64,000 bases of DNA from Amycolatopsis sp. NBC_00345. GTDB lineage: Bacteria > Actinomycetota > Actinomycetes > Mycobacteriales > Pseudonocardiaceae. Shown piece by piece: positions 38,405 through 46,654 of the stretch. Numbering within the stretch: the first letter of the stretch is position 1; the number at the start of each line of letters is the position of its first letter. Position numbers and translations under genes: made by a program. The notes under the pieces were generated by a model that ran no database searches, was not told the DNA's origin, and worked only from the letters and a program-made list of their open reading frames with translations. The stretch lies in the NCBI RefSeq assembly GCF_036116635.1, contig NZ_CP107995.1, positions 8,866,001 through 8,930,000 of the forward strand, written 5' to 3'.

Positions 38405-38740
38405 TCAGAGCGGTCCGTCGATCTCGGCCTTGTACTTGCCGAGGACCATCGTGACGTCCTTCTCGTGCCCGTCGTAGATCTCCGCGGCCTGGTTGAGCTT
38501 GCCGGAGTACGCGTCCACGCCGGTCTTCAGCAGTTCGAGCAGCTCGCGCAGGTCACCGAGCTTGCTGGTGTAGGTCTGCTTCACCGCGAGGCCGATCAGG
38601 CCCCACGACTTGTCGGTCACGTCGGCCTGGTTCACCAGGTTGCCGAACTTGGCCGCCTCGTCCTTGTAGTGGCCGAGGCCGGTGGCGTAGGTCCGCAGTG
38701 CCTTGGGATCGACCGCGTGGCCGCTGCCGTCGGTGGTCAT
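38405..38740 (-). CDS. EspC-like type VII secretion target
   Basis: A 111-residue helical-hairpin protein of the EspC (DUF2580) type: two helices around the WG turn (KSWGLIG, 45-51) and a C-terminal YDGHE (89-93), matching the YxxxD/E export signal of type VII systems. Its ATG overlaps the stop of the YbaB-like gene (ATGA). It probably pairs with the EspA-like product for secretion. Confidence 0.8.
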   Translation of the reverse strand: MTTDGSGHAVDPKALRTYATGLGHYKDEAAKFGNLVNQADVTDKSWGLIGLAVKQTYTSKLGDLRELLELLKTGVDAYSGKLNQAAEIYDGHEKDVTMVLGKYKAEIDGPL

Positions 38741-39309
38741 CGGTGGTCCTCCTCGTCGAACAGGTTCCGGAGGAACTGGTCCCCGGCCGAACTCCCGCCG
38801 GACGGCCGCGGACCGGCTGACGGGTCGTCCTCCTTGCGCAGCACGCTCGCCTGGTCGAAGTCCTCTTCCTCGTCCCGCGCGGGGCGGGCGGGCTCCTCCT
38901 CCGGCAGTTGTGACTTCAACTCGGCCGCCGTGGTTCCCAGCGCTTCGGCCTGCGCCTCGAAAACCTGCTCGGAGACGTCGAGGTTGAACGCCGCGCCCAC
39001 GTGCGCGTCGACGATGCCCGCCTGCTGCCGGGTGGCCTCGGCGACGGCCTGGTGCAGGGTCGCCAGGATGGCGTCGGCGAGCTGCTGCGGCTGCTGGCGC
39101 ATGGCGTCGGCGGTGAGCCGGATGCCCTTGACGGACCCGCTCGGGCCGGCGACCACCGTGATCGACCGGTCCGCCGAGACGGCCTGCGCTTCCAGCGCGG
39201 CCAGCTCTTCCTGCATCCCGCCGACCTGCGCGAACTTGGTTTCGGCCGCCTTGACCTTGGACTGGAACTTGTCGAACTCCGCGACCAGACGGTCCATCTC
39301 TGCGGACAC
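38737..39309 (-). CDS. YbaB/EbfC-family protein
   Basis: A 190-residue protein. The N-terminal part (about 1-115) has the YbaB/EbfC pattern: coiled helix FDKFQSKVKAAETKFAQVGG, then strands ITVVAGPSGSVKGIRLT and a C-terminal helix. An acidic disordered tail follows. YbaB-like proteins commonly accompany Esp-type secretion substrates and may act as chaperone or DNA-binding factor. GTG 39309 has AGGGGGCG upstream; the frame open to 39552 lacks family residues. It is the first gene of the operon. Confidence 0.8.
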   Translation of the reverse strand: MSAEMDRLVAEFDKFQSKVKAAETKFAQVGGMQEELAALEAQAVSADRSITVVAGPSGSVKGIRLTADAMRQQPQQLADAILATLHQAVAEATRQQAGIVDAHVGAAFNLDVSEQVFEAQAEALGTTAAELKSQLPEEEPARPARDEEEDFDQASVLRKEDDPSAGPRPSGGSSAGDQFLRNLFDEEDHR

Positions 39310-39639
39310 GGCGCCCCCTAACTCTTCGCCCACCTGTCTTCTGATGTGCGGATTATGCCGCTTACCTCCCCTTCGCGCTGCAAGAGTGGTCAATCCGCTT
39401 CGGCTGCCGATCGAGGTCAGCGGCCTGAGTTCCCGAACTTCGGTAACGAAAAGGTCACGAACATAATGGGCAAACGGTCGGCCGAACGGCGTCATTGTGA
39501 CTACTCGTGACACCGCCGAACGGCCTATCGCAGGTCGCGAATACGTACGCACCCGTTCGGCGTAACGGGGCCGCGCAAGTCAGTCCAGGTCGTGGGATAT
39601 TCACCCTTTTGACGGACGTTCCATCTATTGATCACGAGA

Positions 39640-39668
39640 TTGACAGTAAGTCCGGTTCGCAAGACTAT
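39640..39668 (+). promoter_or_regulatory. Possible promoter in the 39310-39889 gap
   Basis: TTGACA (39640-39645) and GACTAT (39663-39668) are 17 bp apart, about 220 bp upstream of the SBP56-like gene. The 580-bp gap is clearly less GC-rich than its surroundings and has no convincing gene. A second TTGACG lies at 39609-39614 without a clear partner. Confidence 0.4.
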
Positions 39669-39889
39669 TTCGCGCATGCCCTCTCCTGTCGCCTTGGTGT
39701 GGCGCCGGCACGTCGACCTGCGCCAGCAGGCCAGCGCGCTGTGTAGGGATTTCTGAATCAATTCCCGTCGACCGGACGCGACTCTTTCCCTTGTGCGGTA
39801 ACGCTTCAAGCGTGTGCTGAGCTCCTCGGCACTCGCGAGTTCGTCGTGTCCTCTCGACATTTTCGCATTACTGAGAACAGGGAGACACA

Positions 39890-41749
39890 ATGCGATTCAG
39901 CTCCTCCTCGGGCGCCCCGCCCCGATGGCGGAAAGCGCTGACGGGCACTCTCGCGCTGGCGCTCGCCATCGCCGCGGTGACCTACACCGGAGCCACCACC
40001 AGCGCGTACGCCGACGTCCAGGTCCTCACCGATTCGAAGGCCGGCGCCGACGGCAAGCAGTACTGGGTGCAGAACCACCTGGTCACCAAGGACCTGGCCG
40101 CGCAGTCCCGCGCGGGCGGCACCCCGAAGAAGTGGCTGCTGGTGTGGGCCGGTGACGAGAACATCGCCGACACCGTGGTCAAGGACGTCAAGAACCTGCC
40201 CGGTTCGCTCGGCGGCGGCCTGAACAAGGTGAAGAACGCGCTGCCCGGCCCGGACTTCCTCGCCGTGATCGACGCGACGCAGGGCTCGGCGACGTACGGC
40301 AAGGTCGTGAACACCGCCACTGTCGGCCCGCTGGTCGAGAACGAGCCGCACCACATGCAGTACGTGTGGCACAAGGGCGACACGATCTACGCCGGCGCGC
40401 TGTTCGCCGCGGCGACGTACGCGTTCGACGTCAGCGCGCTGCCGCAGCTGAAGCTCAAGGGCGTCAGCCTGCCGACGCAGACGCTCGGCGGCTCGGTCCC
40501 GGACGCCTACTGGGTGCTCAAGGACGGTTCGGCGTACGGCACGTACATGGGCGGCCCGGTCGTCCCGGGGCCGTACACCTACCAGGACGGCTCCACGCAG
40601 GTCGGCAACGGTTTCGCCGGCAGCCCCGGCGAGGTCGTGCACTTCGACCAGAACGCGCAGGTGCTTTCGCAGAACCCGGCGGCGACCCCGCAGGGCGACA
40701 ACCCGAAGCTGTGCGACAACCTCCCGCAGCTGGGCAAACCCTCCTGCGCCAACCCGCACGGCGTCCAGGCCCGCGAGGACCTGAACACGCTCGTCACCAG
40801 TGACTACGCCGAGCCGCGCAACATCATCCTCGACCCGGTGAAGCAGCCGTCGCCGTACCTGCGGCGGCCGACCATCCGCACGTGGGACATCTCCGACCGC
40901 AACCACCCGAAGCTGAAGACGGTGTCGTATCTGCCGGACGGCCCGCGCGCAGACCCGGCCGACCCGCTGCACTCGGAAAGCCGCGCGGCCATGGAGACCA
41001 CGGTGACGAACCAGCCCGGCCACAAGGGCGCGTTCGCCGAGACCATGCAGGGCGGGGCCGTGTACTACACGCCGGACATCACGGCGAAGGAGCCGCACTG
41101 GATCGAGGTGTTCGACGACGGCGCCGCGAACAAGGCGATGTACCCGCAGAACGACTCGAACGGCGCCAGCTCCAACGGCGGCTGGATCCAGACGAGCCCG
41201 GACGACAAGTACCTGTACCGCGCCATCGTCGGCCGGCAGAAGGGCACCCTCTCGGCGGACGACCCCGGCACCACCGGCGGCGTCTACGTGCTGGACATCC
41301 AGAAGCTGCTGGCCGCCGGCGACAACGTCGACGACATCAAGGGCCGCATCGACACGAAGGAGAAGGCACAGCAGGGCGGCGGGGACGACCTGCCCACCGT
41401 CGTCGGCGCCGCGCCGATCAACCCGGGCACCGCGGCGGCCGGCCCGCACTGGGGCGCGTACGACAACTTCGCGCTCGGCAGCGACGGTTTCTACCACGAA
41501 ACCACGCAGCCGCAGCACCTCGCGGTGTCGAACTACTTCGTCGCCCGGTCCGGTTTGGACGGTGACCACAAGGTCAACCTGCTGAACCTCTCCCCGGACG
41601 GCAAGGTCGCGGTGGACCAGAACTTCCGTGACGAGTTCACCGGCCAGGTCGGCATCAACTTCAACCGCAAGTCCTGGCCCCACGGGGACTTCGGCAACGC
41701 GAAGCCGCACTCGGAGCTGTTCGTGGTCGCGGACCAGAACGTGAAGTGA
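39890..41749 (+). CDS. Secreted SBP56-like (selenium-binding/methanethiol oxidase) protein
   Basis: A 619-residue exported protein with a signal peptide (1 to about 41, SAYA/D). The mature part resembles the SBP56 beta-propeller family, which includes copper-dependent methanethiol oxidase. The conserved His blocks are EPHHMQ (His154-His155), NPHGVQAREDLNTLVTSDY and C-terminal WPHGDFG, plus TWDISDRNHP. The His residues fit metal ligands by family knowledge. It is followed by a terminator and a CopD-like gene, which supports a copper or thiol role. Confidence 0.8.
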   Translation: MRFSSSSGAPPRWRKALTGTLALALAIAAVTYTGATTSAYADVQVLTDSKAGADGKQYWVQNHLVTKDLAAQSRAGGTPKKWLLVWAGDENIADTVVKDVKNLPGSLGGGLNKVKNALPGPDFLAVIDATQGSATYGKVVNTATVGPLVENEPHHMQYVWHKGDTIYAGALFAAATYAFDVSALPQLKLKGVSLPTQTLGGSVPDAYWVLKDGSAYGTYMGGPVVPGPYTYQDGSTQVGNGFAGSPGEVVHFDQNAQVLSQNPAATPQGDNPKLCDNLPQLGKPSCANPHGVQAREDLNTLVTSDYAEPRNIILDPVKQPSPYLRRPTIRTWDISDRNHPKLKTVSYLPDGPRADPADPLHSESRAAMETTVTNQPGHKGAFAETMQGGAVYYTPDITAKEPHWIEVFDDGAANKAMYPQNDSNGASSNGGWIQTSPDDKYLYRAIVGRQKGTLSADDPGTTGGVYVLDIQKLLAAGDNVDDIKGRIDTKEKAQQGGGDDLPTVVGAAPINPGTAAAGPHWGAYDNFALGSDGFYHETTQPQHLAVSNYFVARSGLDGDHKVNLLNLSPDGKVAVDQNFRDEFTGQVGINFNRKSWPHGDFGNAKPHSELFVVADQNVK

Positions 41750-41754
41750 CCCAT

Positions 41755-41797
41755 CCCGTGGCCGGCCGGCGGTAGTCCCCGGCCGGCCGGCCACGGG
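41755..41797 (+). terminator. Hairpin terminator after the SBP56-like gene
   Basis: A perfect 15-bp stem (41755-41769 with 41783-41797) closes a 13-nt loop directly after the stop. The tail is GTTCCCCTC, without a long T-tract. Confidence 0.7.
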
Positions 41798-41923
41798 TTC
41801 CCCTCGCTTGTCCCGATAACCGGTACCCGGGTCCGTCGCTGTGATGCCGGGCCACTCGCCTCATCGCCCGGTTCGCTCGAACGACCGGGCACCCCATTCC
41901 CGGACTCTCCCCGGAAGGTCTCC

Positions 41924-43684
41924 ATGGATCACCACGTCACGCCGGTGAGCACCGGTTCGTCCGGAGTGGACATAACCGCGCTCGTGCTGCGGCTCGTGCT
42001 GCTGCTGGCCACCGCGTTCCTCGCCGGCACCGGGATTCTCCGCCCGCTCGTCGGCGAGCTGCCGAGGAAGCTGTGGCTCACCGTCGGCGGTCTGGGCGCG
42101 CTGTCCGCGGTCCTCGCGGCGGTTTCGGCGGCCACGGTCGAGGTGAACCTCGCCGCCCTGATCATCCACATCCTGCTCGCGCTGGCCGTGCCGGTGCTGC
42201 TGCGGTGGCCGTCGGCGGGCCGCTGGGCGTCGCTGGCGCTGGTGGTGCTCGTGGTCCTGGAGACGTCGCTCGACGGCTCGGGCATCGACTTCGCGATCGA
42301 CACCGTGTACGTCGCCGCCGCCGCGCTGTGGTTCGGCATCACGCTGCTTTCGGCGTGGGTGCCGGTGGATCAGTGGCGCGCGACGCAGTTCCGCGTCGGC
42401 CCGCTGTCCGTGACGCTCGGCGGGCTGCTGACGCTCGCGGGTGTGGTGCAGCTGGTGCTGTCCGGCGTCGGGTTCGATCGGCGGCTGTACGAGTCGCTGT
42501 TCGGCATCGCGTTGCTCGTGGTGGTCGCGCTGCCGGCCGTGGTCGCCGTGCTGTCCGGAATCCTGTTGTCCCGCAACGGTTTCACGCACGCCTACCGGTA
42601 TGGCGTGATCGGCGTGGCCGCGGGTTTCGTCGCGTGGAGCGCGCTCGCGGCGGTGCCGCAGCCGCCGCCGTTGCCGATCCCGGGGGTGCCGCTGCTGGCC
42701 GACGCGACCGTCGGCGGCGGTTCGGTGCCCGTGCTGCTCAGCCCGCAGCGGCCGGGGCGCAACCTCGTGCACTTCCCGCCCAGCGCCGGTGAAGGCCTTT
42801 CCGCCGGTGCCGAGGGTGGCCTGATCTCGCCCGCCGTCGCGCGCGGCGGCGCCGAGGGCACCTGGGCGGACGTCGACCTGCCGCCCGGCCGCAGCTCATT
42901 GGTGATCAAACGCGGTGACGCCACCACCACCGTCGAGGTGGACGCCGGCACCGCGCCGGGCCCGGTCATCGGCGACGCCGACGCGCCCGAGTGCGCCTCG
43001 GCCGCGCTCGGCGGGCTGGTGGCGGAGAAGCACGACGTGCTCACGAGCTGCCCTTCCGACGCTCTTTCGCCGGAGGACAGCGGTTCGCTGGTGAAGCTCG
43101 TCGAGTTCCTGGCCGGGCGGAAGCCGTCGGCGATCACGCTGGTGGAGGACTCGTCGCCGCGCGGTGTGGCGGCCGCCCGGTTGGTGCGCGACACGGCGGC
43201 GCGTTTCGGCCTGCCCGTGCAGAAGGACGCCGGCACGGACACCGCGTTGGTGGTCGTCTCGGGCTGGTCCGACGGCTACCTGGCGATGACGCGGGCCGCC
43301 GAGTCGCAACGCCTGAAGCCGACGCACCAGTACGGCCTGTACCTCGCGCCGTGGCTGCTGAACGGCCCGATCGTGAACGCCGTGGCGAGCTCGTCGATGC
43401 CCCTGCGCTTCGACCCGCGCGACCAGCTGGCGGTGACCTACGCGGTGACGGTGGGCAACACGTTCGGCGGCGAAAGCCCCACTCTCGGCGGCTTCCGGAC
43501 TTGGCTGGGCCCGCAGTGGCAGTCCGTGAACGGCGAGGTTCAGATCTTCGCCGCCGCCCAGGTCAACGCGATGCCCATGTACCCGGGCGAACCGCACGGC
43601 CCGGGCATGGAGGCCGCCCGCGACTACGCCGGCCAGTGGGTCCCGGACGGCACCATCGTGCCGGTCAGCGGGCTACTCCGGTGA
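41924..43684 (+). CDS. CopD-like membrane protein fused to exterior domains
   Basis: A 586-residue protein with three parts. Residues about 17-260 hold eight membrane segments with CopD-like character (start MDHH, then DITALVLRLVLLLATAFLAG). Residues about 265-345 form a beta-rich exterior domain (SVPVLLSPQRPGRNLVHF, TWADVDLPPGRSSLVIK) like the C-terminus of CopCD/YcnJ copper proteins. Residues about 360-586 look like half of a type 1 periplasmic binding fold (SAITLVEDSSPRGVAAARLV, VNAMPMYPG). CGGAAGG precedes the ATG. The function is not known; copper handling is inferred. Confidence 0.65.
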   Translation: MDHHVTPVSTGSSGVDITALVLRLVLLLATAFLAGTGILRPLVGELPRKLWLTVGGLGALSAVLAAVSAATVEVNLAALIIHILLALAVPVLLRWPSAGRWASLALVVLVVLETSLDGSGIDFAIDTVYVAAAALWFGITLLSAWVPVDQWRATQFRVGPLSVTLGGLLTLAGVVQLVLSGVGFDRRLYESLFGIALLVVVALPAVVAVLSGILLSRNGFTHAYRYGVIGVAAGFVAWSALAAVPQPPPLPIPGVPLLADATVGGGSVPVLLSPQRPGRNLVHFPPSAGEGLSAGAEGGLISPAVARGGAEGTWADVDLPPGRSSLVIKRGDATTTVEVDAGTAPGPVIGDADAPECASAALGGLVAEKHDVLTSCPSDALSPEDSGSLVKLVEFLAGRKPSAITLVEDSSPRGVAAARLVRDTAARFGLPVQKDAGTDTALVVVSGWSDGYLAMTRAAESQRLKPTHQYGLYLAPWLLNGPIVNAVASSSMPLRFDPRDQLAVTYAVTVGNTFGGESPTLGGFRTWLGPQWQSVNGEVQIFAAAQVNAMPMYPGEPHGPGMEAARDYAGQWVPDGTIVPVSGLLR

Positions 43685-43806
43685 GCCCCCGATCTTCCGC
43701 CCCAGCGGGCGGATTCCGCTCAACCGGGCGGAGAAGTGCCCCACCGAAGTGGCGCCGTCGAAGTGTCCGCGAAGTGTTCATCGAAGTGTCCCGAGGAGAG
43801 GAACCC

Positions 43807-44226
43807 ATGAAACGCACCATCGCCCGTGTCCTGCTGCCGCTCGCCGCGGCGGGCGCGTTCGCCGCCCTCGCCGGGGGAGTGGCCGACGCCGCCCCCACCG
43901 CCCCCGCCGCACCGGCGCCGGGATTGCCCGCTCTGCCGAGCCTGCCGACCGGTGGCCTGCCTGCGTTGCCGACTGGCGGCCTTCCGGCCCTGCCGACTGG
44001 CGGGCTGCCCGCGTTGCCGACTGGCGGCCTTCCGGCCCTGCCGAGCCTTCCGACCGGTGGCCTCCCGGCCCTGCCGACCGGCGGTCTGCCCGCGTTGCCG
44101 ACCGGTGACGGCACGGCGATCTGGGCCATCCCGGGCGTTGACCTCGGCGGGCTGCTCGGCCCGACCGTCCAGGCGCCGACCGAGCTGCTCGCGCCCGTGT
44201 TCAACCTCATCACCCCGATTTCCTGA
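43807..44226 (+). CDS. Secreted Leu/Pro/Gly-repeat protein
   Basis: A 139-residue exported protein: signal peptide (1 to about 28, DAA end), then seven tandem units of GLPALPTG, two of them in the longer form GLPALPSLPTG. A hydrophobic C-terminal segment follows (AIWAIPGVDLGGLLGPTV ... LITPIS). No family is recognised; an envelope or surface role is likely. ATG 43807 has GAGGAGAGG upstream. It lies 122 nt after the CopD-like gene, with a second small secreted protein 20 nt downstream. Confidence 0.75.
   Translation: MKRTIARVLLPLAAAGAFAALAGGVADAAPTAPAAPAPGLPALPSLPTGGLPALPTGGLPALPTGGLPALPTGGLPALPSLPTGGLPALPTGGLPALPTGDGTAIWAIPGVDLGGLLGPTVQAPTELLAPVFNLITPIS
43921..44106 (+). repeat. In-frame tandem repeat (24- and 33-nt units)
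   Basis: Seven consecutive units encode GLPALPTG (24 nt, five copies) or GLPALPSLPTG (33 nt, two copies, first and fifth). The order long-short-short-short-long-short-short suggests duplication of a block. All units are multiples of three, so copy-number change would keep the frame. Confidence 0.9.
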
Positions 44227-44246
44227 ACCAGCGAAAGGAAAATCCC

Positions 44247-44495
44247 ATGAAGAAGACCCTCACACGGACCGTCGCGATCGTGGCGCTCGCGGGCGCCGGG
44301 GTGCTCGGCGCGTCCCTGCCGGCGCTCGCCGCGACGCAGGACCAGCCGGGCGTTGTCGTGGTCGACGAGCCCGACACCAGTGGTCTGAACAACCTGTGGA
44401 CGTTCGCGCCGCTGGGCGTTCCGGTGCTCGGCCTGCTCCAGTCGGTCAACGGCGTGCCGGGCAAGCTCCTGCCGACCCCCGCCGGCGGTTACTGA
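44247..44495 (+). CDS. Small secreted protein
   Basis: An 82-residue exported protein: basic KKTLTR, hydrophobic core and AxA cleavage site near ALAA (about 28-30). A mature peptide of about 52 residues is rich in Val, Leu, Pro and Gly (LNNLWTFAPLGVPVLGLLQS), ending GGY. Its mature C-terminus recalls that of the repeat protein just upstream. Function unknown. Confidence 0.75.
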   Translation: MKKTLTRTVAIVALAGAGVLGASLPALAATQDQPGVVVVDEPDTSGLNNLWTFAPLGVPVLGLLQSVNGVPGKLLPTPAGGY

Positions 44496-44571
44496 TCGGC
44501 GATCACCCGGTAACGGCGGCCGGTGGCTCCCGCGCGGGAGTCACCGGCCCCTCGGCGAGAGGAACGGGGAA

Positions 44572-45057
44572 GTGGACAGACAGATCGTCGGCCGGCTCGC
44601 GATCGCCGGCATCGCGGTGATGGCCGTCGCGGCCGTGGTGGTGATCCTCGGCTCGGGCGGCGATCCGGCGCCGGCCACGGTGGCCGTGGTGGGGGAGCCG
44701 TCGAGGCCCGCGCCACAACGCGGCCCGGACCAGACGGTGACGCGCACCCTCGCCCCGTCCACTTCGGTGGCCGCGGCCTCGAACGACTGGCCGGTCACCT
44801 ACGAACTCACCGGCACGGGCACGGCCACGGTCGTCTACGACGAGAACGGCCTGGGCCTCGTGCACCAGGAGTTGTCCGTCGCGCTGCCGTGGCGCAAGGA
44901 CCTGACGTGGAAGAACACGGGCGTCCCGCCGACCGTCCAGCTGATGGGCCAGGGCACGGGCGCGGTGGAGTGCCGGATCTCCATCCGCGGCGTGGTGGTG
45001 AAGACGGAGAAGTCGGCTCCCGGCGACGTCGCCTCCTGCGCCGGCCGCCTCAGCTGA
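44572..45057 (+). CDS. MmpS-like membrane protein
   Basis: A 161-residue protein with one N-terminal membrane segment (about 8-27), a Pro/Thr-rich linker and a beta-rich exterior domain (about 70-160). That domain matches the MmpS accessory family: VTYELTGTGTATVVYDENG, VALPWRKDL and AVECRISI ... ASCAG, with a probable disulfide. MmpS proteins normally assist an MmpL transporter, but none is present in this window. The start is GTG behind GAGAGGAACGGG. Confidence 0.8.
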   Translation: MDRQIVGRLAIAGIAVMAVAAVVVILGSGGDPAPATVAVVGEPSRPAPQRGPDQTVTRTLAPSTSVAAASNDWPVTYELTGTGTATVVYDENGLGLVHQELSVALPWRKDLTWKNTGVPPTVQLMGQGTGAVECRISIRGVVVKTEKSAPGDVASCAGRLS

Positions 45058-45192
45058 CTCTCGTATTTCCCGACGGCGACCGGGATTGCCGGGCCACCGC
45101 GCGATTCGTGCCCGGTCGCCCGGCAGCTCCGCCGCGGACCCGATGCGCCCGGATGAGAAGGAGACGCCCGCGGCGCATCGCGCGCCCGGCCC

Positions 45193-45231
45193 CAGCACAG
45201 CGCCGCAGCACAGCGCCACAGCACAGCGCCC
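45193..45231. repeat. Three tandem 13-nt repeats
   Basis: CAGCACAGCGCC occurs three times at 13-nt intervals (45193, 45206, 45219) between the mmpS-like gene and the convergent acetyltransferase gene. It is not obviously coding and is a possible slippage locus. Confidence 0.85.
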
Positions 45232-45267
45232 CAGCAGCCGTGAGAAGCCAGCGCCGAAGCAGCTGGT

Positions 45268-45756
45268 TCAGCTCAGGTTCTTCGAGAACCAGTGCTCCGC
45301 GTACTTGTCGTCGTTGAAGGGCTCGACCTCGGTGTAGCCGGTGCGGGCGTAGAGGGCGCGGGCTTCCACGAGGTCGTCGCGGGTGTCCAGGCGCATGACG
45401 GTCGCGCCGAGGGCCCGTGCGGCGTCCTCGGCGGCCGCGACCAGGCGGGCCCCGGCGCCGTGCCCACGGTGGCCGGGGCGGACGTACATCCGCTTCAGGA
45501 CGCCCAGGCCCGGCTGCCCCACCCGCGTGCCGACGCAGCCGGTCATCGTGCCGTCGGGCAGGCGCGCGATGAGGAAGGTGCCGGTGGGCGCGACCAGATC
45601 GTCGGTCGGGTCCTCCGCCAGCGCGGTGTCCACCTCCGCCTCGGTGGCCGGCCGGCCCCAGTACCGCGCGGCGATCTCGGCGATGTACTCCCGCATGATC
45701 AGCCGCGCGTCCGGATGGTCGACGGCAGTCTCGGTGATGGTCCAGCTCTCGGTCAC
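45268..45756 (-). CDS. GNAT-family N-acetyltransferase
   Basis: A 162-residue acetyltransferase with the acetyl-CoA binding motif RPGHRGHGAGARLV (R-x2-G-x-G/A) preceded by LKRMYV, and the C-terminal ALYARTGYTEVEPF. The substrate is unknown. GTG 45756 was chosen at TESWTITETA; the upstream open frame to 45954 is Gly-rich and not conserved. Confidence 0.87.
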   Translation of the reverse strand: MTESWTITETAVDHPDARLIMREYIAEIAARYWGRPATEAEVDTALAEDPTDDLVAPTGTFLIARLPDGTMTGCVGTRVGQPGLGVLKRMYVRPGHRGHGAGARLVAAAEDAARALGATVMRLDTRDDLVEARALYARTGYTEVEPFNDDKYAEHWFSKNLS

Positions 45757-46153
45757 CGTGTCATCGTCACCGGGTTGTCCACCGAAATTCACGCACCAGC
45801 ACCCGCCGAGGCCCATCAAGCCGAACCACGCACCGAGGCGTTCGTCACCTAGCTCCCCCTCCCGGGGGAGGACGCCCGCCAACCCCCGGCCAAGCCCGGC
45901 CGGCGCCCCCGAATCGCACGCCGACCCCCCGCCGGCCCCACCGGACCCGCCCACGAGCTGGCCGAACTCCTCCCGTCACCGCGCCCCTCCCTCTCCTCGA
46001 CGACGACGCCTCCCACGTCCGCTGCCCCCGATCGTGACCGCCCACCCCGACAGGAACGACGCGAATGGTGCGTTACGGCCATGTGTGTCACTCGAACGTG
46101 GAATGGGTACCGTGCGAGCCGCAAGGGGAAACCGAACACCAGGGGAGTGCGTC
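45757..46153. other. Gene-poor interval
   Basis: A 397-bp, very C-rich stretch (about 45840-46030) with no gene, tRNA or clear promoter that I can support. The CCCTCCCGGGGGAGG palindrome near 45858 is the only structure noticed. Confidence 0.4.
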
Positions 46154-46300
46154 ATGGACGGCAACGGAACCGAAGAGCAGAAAGACCAGCCGAAGGGGAG
46201 CCACGCCGCGCCGGAGGGGGCCGGGGTCCACCCGCTGATCGACCTCTCGCGCGACCCGCACCCGGGCAAGCCCGACCACGCCAAGCCCGACGAGGAATAG
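46154..46300 (+). CDS. Small hydrophilic protein, hypothetical
   Basis: A possible 48-residue protein, highly charged and without hydrophobic segments (starts MDGNGTEEQKDQPKG, ends HAKPDEE). AGGGGAG lies about 8 nt before the ATG, a good ribosome site, and the composition looks like a real disordered protein. No family is recognised. It lies upstream of the rpsL leader. Confidence 0.45.
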   Translation: MDGNGTEEQKDQPKGSHAAPEGAGVHPLIDLSRDPHPGKPDHAKPDEE

Positions 46301-46563
46301 GCGCTCTTCCCGCCATGTTCTGAACTGTGGGACCACCGCGCGGCTCGGCCGCGCGAGCCCCAGCTGGGGTTACGATGGGCGGTCGCCGTCCCTTCGGACC
46401 CCCCGCCCGGACCTACTGGGAAGTGGCCGGGTATCTTTGGAGACCGTGCCCGGCAGGCGTCGGGCCGCTCCGCGTGCCGTATGGCATGAGCGGGGTGCTC
46501 GCGCACCCGGTTCACCGGCCTGGTTCACGTGGGGTTCCGACGGAAAACCCTCCGGGAAGTTAC

Positions 46564-46615
46564 CGGTCGAGAGACCGTGACGCGGGCCGACACGCCCGAC
46601 CGCGGGGGCCGGTGA
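46564..46615 (+). promoter_or_regulatory. Structured rpsL leader with motif shared with rpsJ
   Basis: The 354-bp gap before rpsL ends in a structured leader. A hairpin CGGTC-GAGA-GACCG (46564-46577, GNRA-type loop) is followed by CGGGC/GCCCG (46583-46587 with 46594-46598). The run 46588-46604 is identical to 51271-51287 in the rpsJ leader. The downstream GGGGCCGGTGA also matches at 8 of 11 positions. It is a candidate ribosomal-protein leader element. Confidence 0.6.
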
Positions 46616-46654
46616 AGACACGAAGAAGCAAGATCACGACAGGAAGCTGGTCCA

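Noticed and set aside
35758..38454. An 898-residue plus-strand open frame across the T7SS-substrate operon
   Set aside because: It runs antisense through several recognisable minus-strand genes and has shadow composition.
39525..39890. A 121-residue minus-strand frame in the gap before the SBP56-like gene
   Set aside because: No motif or ribosome site, unusual composition, and it would run through the leader of the SBP56-like gene.
43921..44106. CRISPR-like array
   Set aside because: The repeats are contiguous, without spacers, and in frame within a secreted protein gene.
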